From Cryptomeria japonica (Eukaryota; Streptophyta; Pinopsida; Cupressales; Cupressaceae), in assembly GCF_030272615.1 (NCBI RefSeq), contig NC_081412.1, positions 100,009,796-100,073,795 on the forward strand: 64,000 nucleotides of DNA, given 5' to 3'. Positions 11,901 to 22,949 of the stretch are shown here, piece after piece; the stretch's first letter is position 1; each line of letters opens with the position of its first letter. The position numbers and the translations under genes are program-made. The notes below the pieces were generated by a model. The model was not told where the DNA came from and searched no databases. It was given only the letters and a program-made list of their open reading frames with translations.

Positions 11901-13178
11901 ATGGGGGAATACACTATGAGGGAACTTACTCATCGACTCACTTAGTTTGAGGAAGCCTATGATGATCTTATGGTCAAATATAAGGCCTCTTAGGGAAAAA
12001 GGAGAGAACATGCTGAAAAACTGATGGAGCTATCTAAAAATAGTTCTTCTGATGAAGTAGACATGAAAGCCCTAATTCAAGAAGTAGAAAAGCTGAATGA
12101 ATCCAATTCCAACCTAAGGAAGGAGTTGGAAGGACTGACTATCCAAATGTGTCAAGAGCTTGAGAACCGGAGGAAAACTGAAGATCTGGTTAAGGACAAA
12201 GATCATGAGATCTCCAAGTTGAAGCAAGAGATCAATGCACTTACCACTCACCTTCATGAGAAGAGAATGGAAAAATAAGAAGTACAAGGTGAACTAAACA
12301 TGGCTATCTCTGAGAATGCAACCTTGAAGGAATCTAATGCTGCTATTTCCAAAGAACTCTCTGAGTCAAAGGAAATACTTGCTAAGTTCAACAAGAGTAC
12401 TATCAAGCTAGAACAAAAGCTTGAATCAAGCAAACCAGTAAAGAATACCAATGGACTTGGTTTCTCTAATCATGAGGTAGGTGAGGCCTTTGGTGCAATT
12501 ACTGAAGCATCAAAGAAGTAAATGACATTCAAAGGTAAAGGTAAGAAAAAGTTCAAACTTGTTTTCTTTAACTATCTTAAAGAAGCACATGCTGCTAATG
12601 TGTGTAGGAGCAAAGTCTACAATAATTTTCCTTACTTTATAAACAATGTACCTAGATCCAATAAGTTTAATGGTAATTGTTATGCATGCAACAAGTCTGG
12701 GCATAGAGCATCTGAATGCACGTCTGTTATGAACAACACTGGAAGATATCCTCAGAGGACTCAAGGATTTGGTCCAAAACCTTTTGTGAACTGGAATCGC
12801 AACCGGTTTAATACCTATAATAATCAGTCACATAGTAGTGGCTATCAAGTGACAACCAGATGGAGAGAAAATTGTTGGATTTTCCATGTTCATGGTCACA
12901 CTGCTGCAACATGCAGAAGGAAGAATGGAAATATGAATAATGGACCTTGGAGAGAACCTGGAATGGTTTGCTATCATTGCAACAAACTGGGTCATTCAGT
13001 AAGATTCTGTAGAAGTAGAAAGAACATATCGGATGACATACCAGTCACTTCGGAAGGAAAGATTGATATTGAAACTATTAAAGTGGATATGAACAAAACC
13101 TAGAAAAAGAAACCAGTGGTGTTGCAAGAAGAACCGGTTTCTGCACCTAGTGTGGAAATCATAGAACCGACAAACTAA
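11901..13178 (+). pseudogene. Element D Gag: coiled coil and zinc knuckles
   Basis: One reading frame runs from the ATG at 11901 to the TAA at 13176-13178, broken by four internal stops (near 11940, 11992, 12276 and 12519) and by TAG at 13101. The first 200 residues are charged, heptad-like coiled coil (VEKLNESNSNLRKELEGL and similar). The motif KFNKSTIKLEQKLESS then NTNGLGF resembles the end of many plant copia Gag proteins. Four zinc-knuckle positions follow. The second (CYACNKSGHRASEC) and fourth (CYHCNKLGHSVRFC) are intact. The first has lost Cys, and the third has Phe for the second Cys. Expected role: particle assembly and RNA packaging. Confidence 0.85.
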
Positions 13179-13611
13179 GAATCAGAAAAGCTTAGGGGGA
13201 GCAAACGACGAAATACTTCGAACCCTCGGTTTACACTGATAAAAGACCTTAACCGGTATGAGATACCTGTCAGTCAGCAGAAGACCAAAAAATGGTAAAA
13301 GGCAAATTAGGGTCTACACCCTAATATTGGAGAATTTATTATGGTAGGTGGAGAACCTGTTTAAAAGGAATTTTGAAATCATTTCTCACTTATCATTTTT
13401 TGAGCCAAGAATTTTTCCAAGTGTAGAGCAAAGGAAAGCAATTTATACTATGAATCAAAGAATTTATCAAATACCCGAAGAAGAATCTGAAGCAAACATC
13501 TGTTGGATGCAAAGCGGTATCTCTGCAACCGAAGGAGTGTGAAGCGAAGTCCAAATTGCGAAGCCCTAAATTTCAATTTACAAAGGTATTTTTCATAATT
13601 CTTCATTTTTC
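13179..13611 (+). other. Spacer between Gag and ORF2 of element D
   Basis: No convincing gene. It contains short open runs only, and one ACCGGT word. It could hold a splice or internal initiation signal for ORF2, but I see no clear one. Confidence 0.4.
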
Positions 13612-16600
13612 ATGGCCTCCGCATCTCATGATAGCTCTAGTGCAACTATTGATTCTATGGACTTCATTAAGAGAAAGTCAAAATACAATGCCCTGTCTCA
13701 AGTACCGGCTAGTGTTTTAGTAGAAGAAGGGATTTCTGATTACATAGACTGCAAAATTGAATACCTAGGGTCTCTTGTAATCCATTCCCAGCTGAGCTTA
13801 TTTTATGGAAAGGATAAGAAGATTAAACTAGAATTTAGCATTCTGGAAAAGAAGAAACTTCACAATGCAGTTTAGTTTCTTGAAGAATTTTCGGATGATC
13901 ACATTTGCATTATTCTAAGCAGGGTACACGGTGATAAGATGTACCTAGAGTGGACACATGATATCATGGGAAGATATTCATGCCCTCATTGGTTTCTGTA
14001 ATACAAGGGAAGTGCCAGCCCTAAGGAAGGTCAGCAAGATTGAAATGTCCAAGCTCACCGATTTAGTGAGTGACTCATGTGGAATGATCATCAACTCAAT
14101 CAAGGATGATCTGGTCAAGTATGCCTGCATGGTGATAGGTTACCAGACATTCTCTACTAGAAAAATTAATTTTGTCTCTGCTACAATGGTAAATGCTGCT
14201 TACAGGATGATCAAGGAAGATGCATCGTTTGATCTGTGCACTTGAATGCAAAGACAACTTATGTTGAATCTTAAGTCGATCAAACAGGACAATGCACTGA
14301 GATTCAAGTTTAGACAACTACTGGTTGGTTTGTTCTTTTACTTCCAAGGCTACTTTCTAGGAGTAGGAGACATTCAGTGGTCTACCGATCAACTGGTGAC
14401 AAAACAAATCAAGGAGAGTCTACAAGCGATTGGAACTAGCTATCCAGAAGCACTGAACAAATACTTTGATGAGTTCAGGTGCAAGATAAGCCAAAGGATA
14501 AGGATATTCGGTGATATAGTCAAGAAGTATGAGGAGGACATATGCTTCACCATCAAAATTGATGTGTGCATAATGGAGGCAGTTGAGCCTAGACAAGAAG
14601 AAGTGGAGCCTATGGGCTATGAGGTAATGTATGATATGCTGGAAGGGTATGCTTCTACACTACTTGCCTCACCCCTTGATCCTAAGGCAAAGAGCACCAA
14701 CACTTATTTAGAAAGGGTTACACCTATTGAAGAACCCTTAGCAAAGAAAGGAAAGGTTGTGCCTTCAGCATCGACACCGGTTACTGCAACCAGTCCTAAA
14801 GTGACCAAGCAGTCACCAGCTAAGAAAAAATTGGAAGCAGCACCTACCAAAGTCTTCAAGAGGAAGAGGAAGACAAAAAGAAATACACTGGACTCAGAGG
14901 ACACTGTCTCTGAAGAAAAGCCTAGAAAGACTAGGCAAGCGAAGAAAAAGACAAAGAATGAACTGGCAACATCAACACCGATAAATATTGACATCTCTTC
15001 TTACAAACCTTTGACACATTGTCAAAGAACTATTAAAAATATTAGGAGAAAGTTATTGAATGATTTAGTTGATCATTTTGATGATTTCAATGATGAAGAA
15101 AAGGAAGAAGTTGAACAAAAAATCATTAAGTATTTGTGTGCTAATGACCGGTCACCTTCAGAAATTAGATCTGAGACACCAAATTCTTTGTATAAGTCTT
15201 TAGACAATAAATGGCACATTGCCATAGAGAAGGAATAGGAAATAAGGGTGAAAGTATTTGCCCAACACTTTCCTAATCTGTCCAATTCTGAGCTATTTGA
15301 AGTCATTAACCAGAATAAAGGACTCTTCTTAACTAGAAGGAGAAGACTCTGGTTATTAGAAGGGAGAATTAATGATGTTGAAAAGGACACTCATCTTCAT
15401 ATGACAACATCTGTACATACTCATAAAGTGCTTCAAGACATCAAGAAGGCTGAGCAAGAACCAGCAATAACAAAACCGGATGAAGTATATGATAATGAAG
15501 GAAACCCGGTTACCAAACCAGTAGACACTATTGATGTCAACGCTCTGGATGTAGAGGATGTTACTCAAGGTACACCATCCGAAGGAATAGGATAGGAGAA
15601 GTAGGCATAATAGGAAGAGAAGCAAAAGGAAGTAGAGGACAGAAAAGAGGAAGCAAAGAAGCAAGCAGAGGAGAAGAAAAAGGAAGAGGATGAGGAGAAA
15701 AGGAAAGAGGAGGAAAAGAGAAAAGAGGATGAGAAGAAAAAGAAAGAGGAGGAAAAGAGAAAAGAGGAAGAAGAGAAAAAGAAACAAGAAGATGAGAAGA
15801 AGAAGAAAGAAGAAGAGGAAAAGGAAGAGGAGAAGAGAAAGTAAGTGTAGAAGAAGAAATTAGAGGAGGAAAAGGAAGAAGAGAAGAGAAAGGAAATGGA
15901 GAAGAAGAAAGAAAAGGAGGAAAAGGAAGAGGAGAAGAGAAAGGAAGCGGAGAAAAAAAAGAAGGAAGAAGAGAAAGAAGAAGCAGCAAAAAGCACTCAG
16001 ATGGAGACTCCAAAGGGGACCGGTAGTCAAGCCAAACCAGCTGACCTCACTAGTCCTATTGACCTCCAGTCTGCAAATGAAATGGAGCTGCTACAAAGCA
16101 TTAAGGTTTCTCAAGAATGCTTAGAAGTGATAAGGAGGAAGAAGGAGCAAGATGTGATCTAAGCTGCTGTGGACACTCTTACCGATTTGATATCCGATAC
16201 AAACCTTCCCAGTATCGATTCCTCACTTGCACAATTGAAGCTCCTATGCATAGTTGTAGAAGACCAGGTACAAAGCTTGGAAGAGGTTGCAGAAGCAAAT
16301 GCCAAGAAGGAACATCAAAAGGCTCTGGACACTGCCCTGGTGAGAAAGCTAATAGAGCTCTGGTCTAATCTCCAGAAGGCACAAAAGGACATTAGAGATG
16401 AAATGAATGAGGGCAATCTACTACTCAGCAAGATTTTCCAACCTCATTTATTCTGTGATGATGTGTTCACTCAGAAGAACAGACTACAATTAGATATGCA
16501 GTCATTTATTAGCTCCTTCAAGATGCCATATGATTCCTTCTCCACATATGGACAAACCATTCACAGGCTTCAACTCCAGTCTACATGAATTGAGGTAGAA

Positions 16601-16996
16601 ATAAGCAACCAAACAAGGAACTTGCAGGAACTTCAACTAGTCCTTCTGCCAAGATTGCAAATTCTCTAGAAATTCTATCTAAATCTTGATGCCCTAACGG
16701 TCACTCAAGAAATGAGCATGATAGATGCCATGAAAGAACAGGTCTCCCAGATGCAGATAGAGAAAGAGGTGGCTACCTCCCTACTTGAGTCATGGTCCTT
16801 ATCTATGAAGCAATTTTTGCAGGACTTTAATTCTATTTTGACAAATTTTACTCATTATTGTCATAAACATTTATTATTTTACTACTCATGGGGGTTTGTC
16901 TGTAGTGTTTTTGTCATTGTTGGAAAAGGGGGGGAAGTATTATGGTATTTAAAATTTAGATGTATGCTCTATATATCTTCATGTCTATCTTTGTAA
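13612..16996 (+). pseudogene. Element D ORF2, large protein of unknown function
   Basis: From ATG 13612 the protein begins MASASHDSSSATIDSMDF. One frameshift near 13955 moves it into a frame that stays continuous to 16996, apart from stops near 14243, 15236, 15595-15614, 15842-15850, 16160, 16586 and 16666. Original length was about 1,100 codons. Regions in order are an N-terminal globular part (ALSQVPASVLVEEGISDYID), a mixed domain (13958-14640), a basic Pro/Ser/Thr/Lys region resembling nuclear tails (14740-14990), a second globular part (15000-15560), a Lys/Glu-rich coiled-coil tract (15600-15990) and a helical C-terminus. I recognise no domain and no polymerase, protease or integrase motif. 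It occupies the place where pol should be. The N-terminus is conserved in element G. Confidence 0.65.
15596..15995 (+). repeat. Purine-rich Lys/Glu-coding repeat within ORF2
   Basis: About 400 bp of almost pure A and G, built from 12-15 bp variants of GAGGAGAAAAGGAAA-type units. In the ORF2 frame it encodes repeated EEKRKEEEKKK-type residues, predicted as a long charged helix. Reverse-strand open frames here are Ser/Leu/Phe runs without biological sense. Confidence 0.75.
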
Positions 16997-17118
16997 GCAA
17001 ATAGTTATACATTGTATTGTTTGCAAAAGGGATAGTGTATATGCTTAGGGGGAGTAATTTTTCTTATGGCATGATTTTGTTGAAAAACACTTAGAAGTCA
17101 AAATTTTTCCTAAGTGTT

Positions 17119-17142
17119 GCCATCAATGCCAAAGGGGGAGAT
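17119..17142 (+). promoter_or_regulatory. Polypurine tract block of element D
   Basis: AAAGGGGGAG at 17131-17140, then AT, directly precedes the 3' LTR. The preceding GCCATCAATGCC is shared with elements A and C and nearly shared with E. Confidence 0.85.
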
Positions 17143-18262
17143 TGTTGGCATTTTTGATGATTGATGTTGTGATTGTCATTGATGGACACACACTTGTTAT
17201 GAGATCACTTTGTGAATGTAAGCATTATGCTCAACCGGTAATTGTTCCTAATCGGTATCATGTGTTAGTCCTTAGACTATCGGTGTTTTGCAGAAAGTGG
17301 TTACCTGTCTCAAGCGGCATGTTAACCCCAAGCAATTCAAGGATCTCAAGCGGCACAAGGGATCAAAGTGGTAGAACACATATTTTCCAGTCTTCATTTT
17401 GTCAAACTCGCAACTGATATTTTGCTTAAACCGGTATTCTATATGAACTGGTAATACTCTGTGATGAGTTACCATCCACCGATTGTTTGATGATGCTGAC
17501 ACTCTGGCGGTGCTTTTTGTATCATGTTACCAAATATGTCTAGATGAATTGAACCTATAAAATTGCATTGTAATCCTATTGAACCGACATGAAATCAGAT
17601 TCCTTTATAAGAACATCATGTCTAGGGTTTAAGGTGGTTGATGAGTTTTTGTAAGTGCAATCTTAGTTGAGAAGATCAAGTCTGTGAGCTGTAATAGAGT
17701 GAGGGTTACTAAAGACTGAAGTAATGCTGGAATGCATTAGGAGTGAGCTATCAAGGATCTAACTAAGCAATTTGTGCTATTTTCTAGATCACTCACTTGT
17801 TGATTACTCACATCTTCGACAAGTCTGTAGCCCTTAACCGGGTAGGCCCAAAAGCCTTTTGTAAATCCTCCAACAAAGTGGTTCACATCTGTGGATCTAA
17901 AATCCTCTAGCAAGGTAGTCTTTAACCTGACTTATCTCCTAACAAAGATTGAGATTTCTAACAGGATCTGTTCTGGTAAAGAACATTGTATGACCTTAAT
18001 CGGTCTGGTTCCTATTCTGCAGATAGTTACTTGTGAGTTTCATCTCACCATGGTTTTTCCCATGTGGGTTTCCACGTCAAAATCTCTTGTGTTATGGTGT
18101 TTGTGCTTCTGTAGGTGATTGCATTATGTGCTATTTGGTTTGCATGTGTGCTAACCGGTTTGTTTGCTAAACTATTTTACCGATTTACTGTTAGTCTAGT
18201 AAAGTGTTTAAGTACAGTAATTTTTGGCATACTAATTCACTCCCCCCTCTTAGTATTCATCA
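17143..18262 (+). repeat. 3' LTR of element D (1120 bp)
   Basis: Partner of 10688-11850, differing mostly by C/T and G/A changes and the two short duplications absent here. A TATA-like box lies at 17606-17612, and a C-rich CTCTTAGT motif at 18236-18254. Confidence 0.92.
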
Positions 18263-18686
18263 ACCTTCTTGTATCAACATTGTCCTAGTAGCTTCAACAA
18301 CTAACCGGTTGTTCCTCTCTGTGATACCATTCTACTGTGGTGTCCTTGGTGCATAAATCTGCCATTTTATACCATTCTCTTCAAAATACCTAGTGAATTC
18401 CTCATAAGTAAATTCACCGCCTTGATCTGTCCTCATATATTTTATCTTCTTACCACTGTCTTTCTCAACTAAGGCCCTGAATGCCTTGAACTTACAAAAA
18501 TCTTCAGTCTTATCTTTCAAGAATGTGACCCACATCATCCTTGAGTAATCATCAGTGAGAATCATAAAATATCTATCACCTTGAATGATTTTTGTTCTTA
18601 TTGGTCCACAAATATCTATATGAACCAAATCTACCAAGTGCTCCACTTAAAAGGATTTGATTTTGAAAGTTGAAGAAGTCATATTT
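18263..18686 (-). pseudogene. Copia A integrase, upstream part
   Basis: Catalytic core of the copia integrase. It shows LVHIDICGPIRTKIIQGDRY with the first Asp, then MILTDDYSRMMWVTFL. MRTDQGGEFTYEEF carries the second Asp, and NGITERNNR carries the Glu. A TAG replaces the Gln before NGITER, near 18333. The frame ends at LVVEATRTMLI, where element D inserted, and resumes at 10687. A stop near 18648 and a frameshift separate it from the Gag-protease frame. Confidence 0.92.
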
Positions 18687-20223
18687 CCTAATTGACATTC
18701 TTTGCAAAGAGCATTAACGGTTTGTCTAACTGAGGAAAACCTCTCACTGTCTTGGACTTACTCACTTTCATAATATTATCAAAGCTTATATGACAAAATA
18801 TCCTATGCCAAAGCCAACTATCATCTATTTTTGCAATAAAATAGTTGCTAACTTTATAATTAAGGTGAAATGGGTTACCTTTAGTTTGCTTCCCAGTTGC
18901 GATAAATTCACTTTTGTTGTCAAATATTTCACACATACCATTTTTAAACTCCAGTGGGTATCCTTTGTCATTGAGTTGTGCCACAGTTAAAAGATTGTGC
19001 TTTAGACCTTCAACCCAGTAGACATCATCTGCACTGCTCTTCCCATTAAGAGAAATAACTCCCTTACCTTTAACCATGTAGGGTGAGTCATTGCCAAATC
19101 TAACAACACTTCCATCAAATTCCTTTAAGGAAATAAATTTGCTCCGATCACCGGTCATATGATGTGAACAACCACTATCAATGATCCAATCATCAGAGTA
19201 ATCCATCCTAGATACTAATGCCTTCTGGTCTGATATCTCTTCCTTAATAGCTACAAACACAATATCTTCACTAGCATCACCATCACATTCTTCATCAGTG
19301 ATACCACTATCAACTGTAATAAGACAATCTTTCTTGCCTTTACCCTTATACTTCTTGAATTTATCTCTCTTGTGTTCATTATCACCATTATGATAGTTAG
19401 TTGCTATATGACCAATTGTGTTGCATGCAAAACATTTTAAAGGTAGTTTACCTCTATATTTACCAGTGCCTCTAGGTAACCGCTTTGCCAACAATCCTTC
19501 AAGCTCTACTAAATTGTCTTCATCATCAACATCTCTGCTGTATCTGGATTCATAACCATGACTAGTATCTCCACTTTTTCTCACAGATGGGTTAGAAACA
19601 AAATCTCTAAATGCAAACTTGGATTTATGTACACTACCATCATAACCATTTAATTCAAAAGAAGTAAGCTTGCTAATGATGGAGTCAAGAGTTACCTTAG
19701 ATTTTTCAATGGACTTCAGCTCTTGAATAGCTACAACTCAAATAGCATAGAGCAGGGTTCTTAGTACCTTATTGATTATTATGGCATCTTCCACTTTCCC
19801 TCCTACACTCTTAATTTCACCGACTATCTCTTTTATCATTTGACCATACTGCTAGATATTCTCACCTTCAGTCATCCTCATGTCATCAAACTTTCCTCTT
19901 AGACTCTCCTCTTTATCAATCTTAACATGTTCATCATTGTTATAAATCTCTTCAAGTTTTTTCCATACTTCATATGCAGTTTCAAGATCATGAACATCTA
20001 CATATTCAACATCAAACAATGAACTGATAATAGCTTCCAATGCTTAGTGATTTTCTTGTTGTTCTTTCTTCTGATCATTAGTTAGAGTCCCAGTAGGTGC
20101 AATATACTTAGTATCTACATGATCCCAATACTGACTTCCCAGACTCTTGATGTAGATCTTCATTTTGTCACTCCATATCCTATAGTTTTCTCTGTTGAAC
20201 TTCAGACTTTCCTTCTTCATCAT
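18687..20223 (-). pseudogene. Copia A Gag, protease and pre-integrase
   Basis: The start is the ATG at 20223 (MMKKESLKFNRENYRIWSDK), about 60 bases after the primer-binding site. Gag features include YEVWKKLEEIYNND and FDDMRMTEGENI. A knuckle CFACNTIGHIATNYH has Tyr in place of the last Cys. The aspartic protease active site is DWIIDSGCSHHMTG (about 19180-19220). The pre-integrase region reads WLWHRIFCHISFDNI. Stops lie near 20045, 19850 and 19738. The open stretch 18688-19584 is the longest intact part. Confidence 0.9.
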
Positions 20224-20280
20224 GATCTAGCAGCTCTTTTCCTCAAGATGTTAAGCTTAGACCTTAGAGGACCTGGATTT

Positions 20281-20291
20281 CTCTGATACCA
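20281..20291 (-). promoter_or_regulatory. Primer-binding site of copia A
   Basis: TGGTATCAGAG on the minus strand, two bases inside the 5' LTR, matches initiator Met-tRNA. Confidence 0.88.
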
Positions 20292-20293
20292 AT

Positions 20294-21735
20294 TGATGGT
20301 ATGATGAAAGAATAAGTATCCGGTAGATTACTGAGAGGGGGGGTGAATCAGTAAATAGAAAAACTGATGCAAACTTTCCCAAACTCAATCTCAATCACAC
20401 AAAGTAAACTCATCAATGAAATACTACTGTCAAGATCAATACTAATAAGAAAACTCAGTTGACTATTACAACAACTTAACAGTAAACAACATCAAACTTG
20501 TAAACATCCAAATTCTTTATCATATGTCAACATACTTCATTTCTCAATGCTTCCAGTTATCATGCCTTATCAGAAATAGTTAAGTAGTTAATCAAATCAA
20601 CCATAAGATCATAACCACAAAAACATTCACCACATGACACAAGTATTTTTGATGTGGAAACCCAAATAGGTAAAAACCACGGTGAGATGGGACTTAGAAG
20701 ATGATATCTAAACTCTTCTAAAGTTTGCCTTGTTACGAGCCAAGCCTATTAAAGCTTTTATAAAATTCCTGTTAAGAACTGATCCTGTTAGGAATCACTC
20801 GGTTAAGGGATTGACTACAAATGCCTTGTTAGAAGTAAATACCCTGTAATGAGTAACCTTTGTAGAGGATTTGAAAATATAATCTAATGGATCACCTTGT
20901 TAGAGGATTTAATAAGTAACCAATCTTGCTAGAGCCTACTCGGTTAGGGGATTTCAATTCTGTTGTAATTGTTAGAAAACAACATGAGTTTGCTTGATCT
21001 GTCTGAATAGAACTACACGTGCTTGATCAGATCCTTTTAAGTTCCTATCTACCTTTACTCAAACTGTAGAATCATTATCTGGTTTGACAACCACACACTC
21101 AACTGATTTCTACCAACTCTTGTCAACACTAAACAAAACAACTTGATCGACCTTATAAATAAATCAATTAGGTCAGTAACACAACAAAAACATAATCCTT
21201 TCATTGAGATTACAAACAAGTCAGTAAAATTATGATTGTTTGATTTCATAGAAATCTCTACACATCAATCAATAAAATGTCAACCACTCCTTGATTACTC
21301 CTTCATCGAGCTCAGTAACTCATCATGCGCTTTGCATTAGATGCAATACACTTTTCTCATTCCCTAGATAAAAAAACAAATGTGCCAAAATATTTGACCT
21401 TGTCTTCATACAATGACCATACGTGTCACCATCATTACCGCTCAACATCATATCATAAACCAACATAACCAATTCAACAACCTTAATTGATTAGGGTTTA
21501 ACAAAAGCAACTTGTAGGGTTTACTGGTTATATTACATAGATAGGGTTTAACCTTATACACCAGTTCAACTCACAAACTTACATACCAGTTTAAAATATC
21601 CTTCACAACTCTATTCCTACTAGTTATGAGACAATATCAATAATAATAACAACATCAACAATATCATTACTAGTTCAATTGACATCAATGACAACATAAC
21701 ATATCATTAATGCAATTATCATGGAAATGCCAACA
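20294..21735 (-). repeat. 5' LTR of copia A (1442 bp)
   Basis: Partner of 6815-8207. It is about 50 bp longer owing to small indels, including an extra phrase near 20905 and another near 21525. The G-run motif lies at 20333-20352. Confidence 0.9.
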
Positions 21736-22949
21736 ATGATATGCAGATGTTTTTTAGTGTGTCATGATATTTAATCATGTGATACTAAACTACATGGATT
21801 CACGGAGTGACTATGGAGGACAAAGTGGAAAAGGGGGATGGAAGGTATAATATATGGAAGTGAATGAACTTCTTGTGCTATTATCATTATTAAGCTTATT
21901 ACAACAAATTATGACCATCTAGATATAGGTTTAACCTAGATAATCATTGTACCATTTGCGTGGAGATGAGACAGTCACAAACAAAGAATGACTTAGTTCA
22001 AACTAGACCCACAATGTTCTCATATCATTGGACAAGCCATAGTATTACTAAGAGACAATACACAAGCAACAAATAGGTGAACATACCCCATTGTCGCCTT
22101 TCTAGTCAAAGACATCGTGGAGATAAAATCTCTAGTCAGAGACATCCTGGATAGGATAAAAGACATGTCACCACAAAAGATCAAATCAAAAGAAAATCAA
22201 AGACTTGACACCAACATAAACCAAAATCCTCAAGTTATAAGTGTATCTTGCCACATATGTTAACATGTTTGATCTGTTCATAATGTTGTCATCCTGATAA
22301 AGGGAAGATAATGCTGAAAAACCCTATTATAGTCAAAGTCTACCGAAAGATTGATTTTTTGAAAGCTTACTACTGTTCTAGTGTCTCATTTAAAACTGGA
22401 CTTACTCCATGAAATTGATACTTTATTGCAGATCGGTGATGCAAGGGTTTTTCATGGTGAATTGTGTGTGGAAAGAAGGAAGGAATGAAAAGATGATGCT
22501 CCTAAAAACATGCAATGCCAAGGTTCCACTTCCATGACTTGGTTTAGGATATGCCCCTAGTTATAGATAGGACCTAATTTATTGTGTGCGAAATAAAAGG
22601 GTGGAAAGGGTTTATTATGGATAGCGAATAAATCTTAGGTAGATAAATAACAAGCTATGATGGGAATGGGAAAGTTTATTATGGAATGATAGGTTGTGAG
22701 TGTGTGCAAAGTGAAAGGGTGAAGCTGAATCCTAAAGGAGGGAGGAGAAAGAGCCTCTACACATGGTGTTGGTACCTTGGTACTTGCCTAGTGTGCCACC
22801 GAAGTGGTTTTCATCATTGGATGAATTTATTTCTCTTTCTTTTTTTGAATTTTTTTGTCACAAGGCACCTGTTTGCTAGGTTTTCACCAAAGTGACAATT
22901 TTTTTATTTATGTTTTGTATTTTTTGGATTTTTTTGTATGTTTGATTAG
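21736..22949. other. No gene; probable 3' region of the Tat element
   Basis: AT-rich sequence without a recognisable coding region. It lies beyond the end of the Tat integrase on the minus strand, so it may hold that element's 3' untranslated region or LTR. I could not find a matching repeat on the right side. The short open frame at 22686-22895 resembles nothing known to me. Confidence 0.4.

Larger units (their letters stand above)
10688..18262 (+). mobile_element. Non-autonomous LTR element D (Gag plus unknown ORF2)
   Basis: LTRs at 10688-11850 and 17143-18262, both TGTTGG to CA, bound a 7.6 kb plus-strand element inside the copia A integrase. Flanks ACCTC (10683-10687) and ACCTT (18263-18267) fit a 5-bp target duplication with one change. 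It has a Met-tRNA primer-binding site and a polypurine tract. The interior encodes a coiled-coil, zinc-knuckle Gag (11901-13178) and a long ORF2 (13612-16996). No protease, reverse transcriptase, RNase H or integrase motif is visible anywhere inside. It would depend on enzymes supplied in trans. Element G near 49-52 kb is a diverged relative. Confidence 0.88.
6815..21735 (-). mobile_element. Ty1/copia element A with nested insertion
   Basis: LTRs at 6815-8207 and 20294-21735 bound a minus-strand copia element. Gag, protease and integrase come before reverse transcriptase and RNase H, which is the copia order. Flanks ATGAG (6810-6814) and ATGAT (21736-21740) fit a 5-bp target duplication with one change. 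The 14.9 kb length includes element D (10688-18262), inserted in the integrase, leaving about 7.3 kb of own sequence. Integrase and LTR features resemble the SIRE or Tork lineages, but I cannot choose between them. Several in-frame TAG codons replace expected Gln codons. Confidence 0.92.

Noticed and set aside
15356-16013. Minus-strand open frames rich in Phe, Leu and Ser opposite the Lys/Glu tract
   Set aside because: Mirror of the purine repeat in element D ORF2; the plus-strand frame joins well to coding sequence on both sides.
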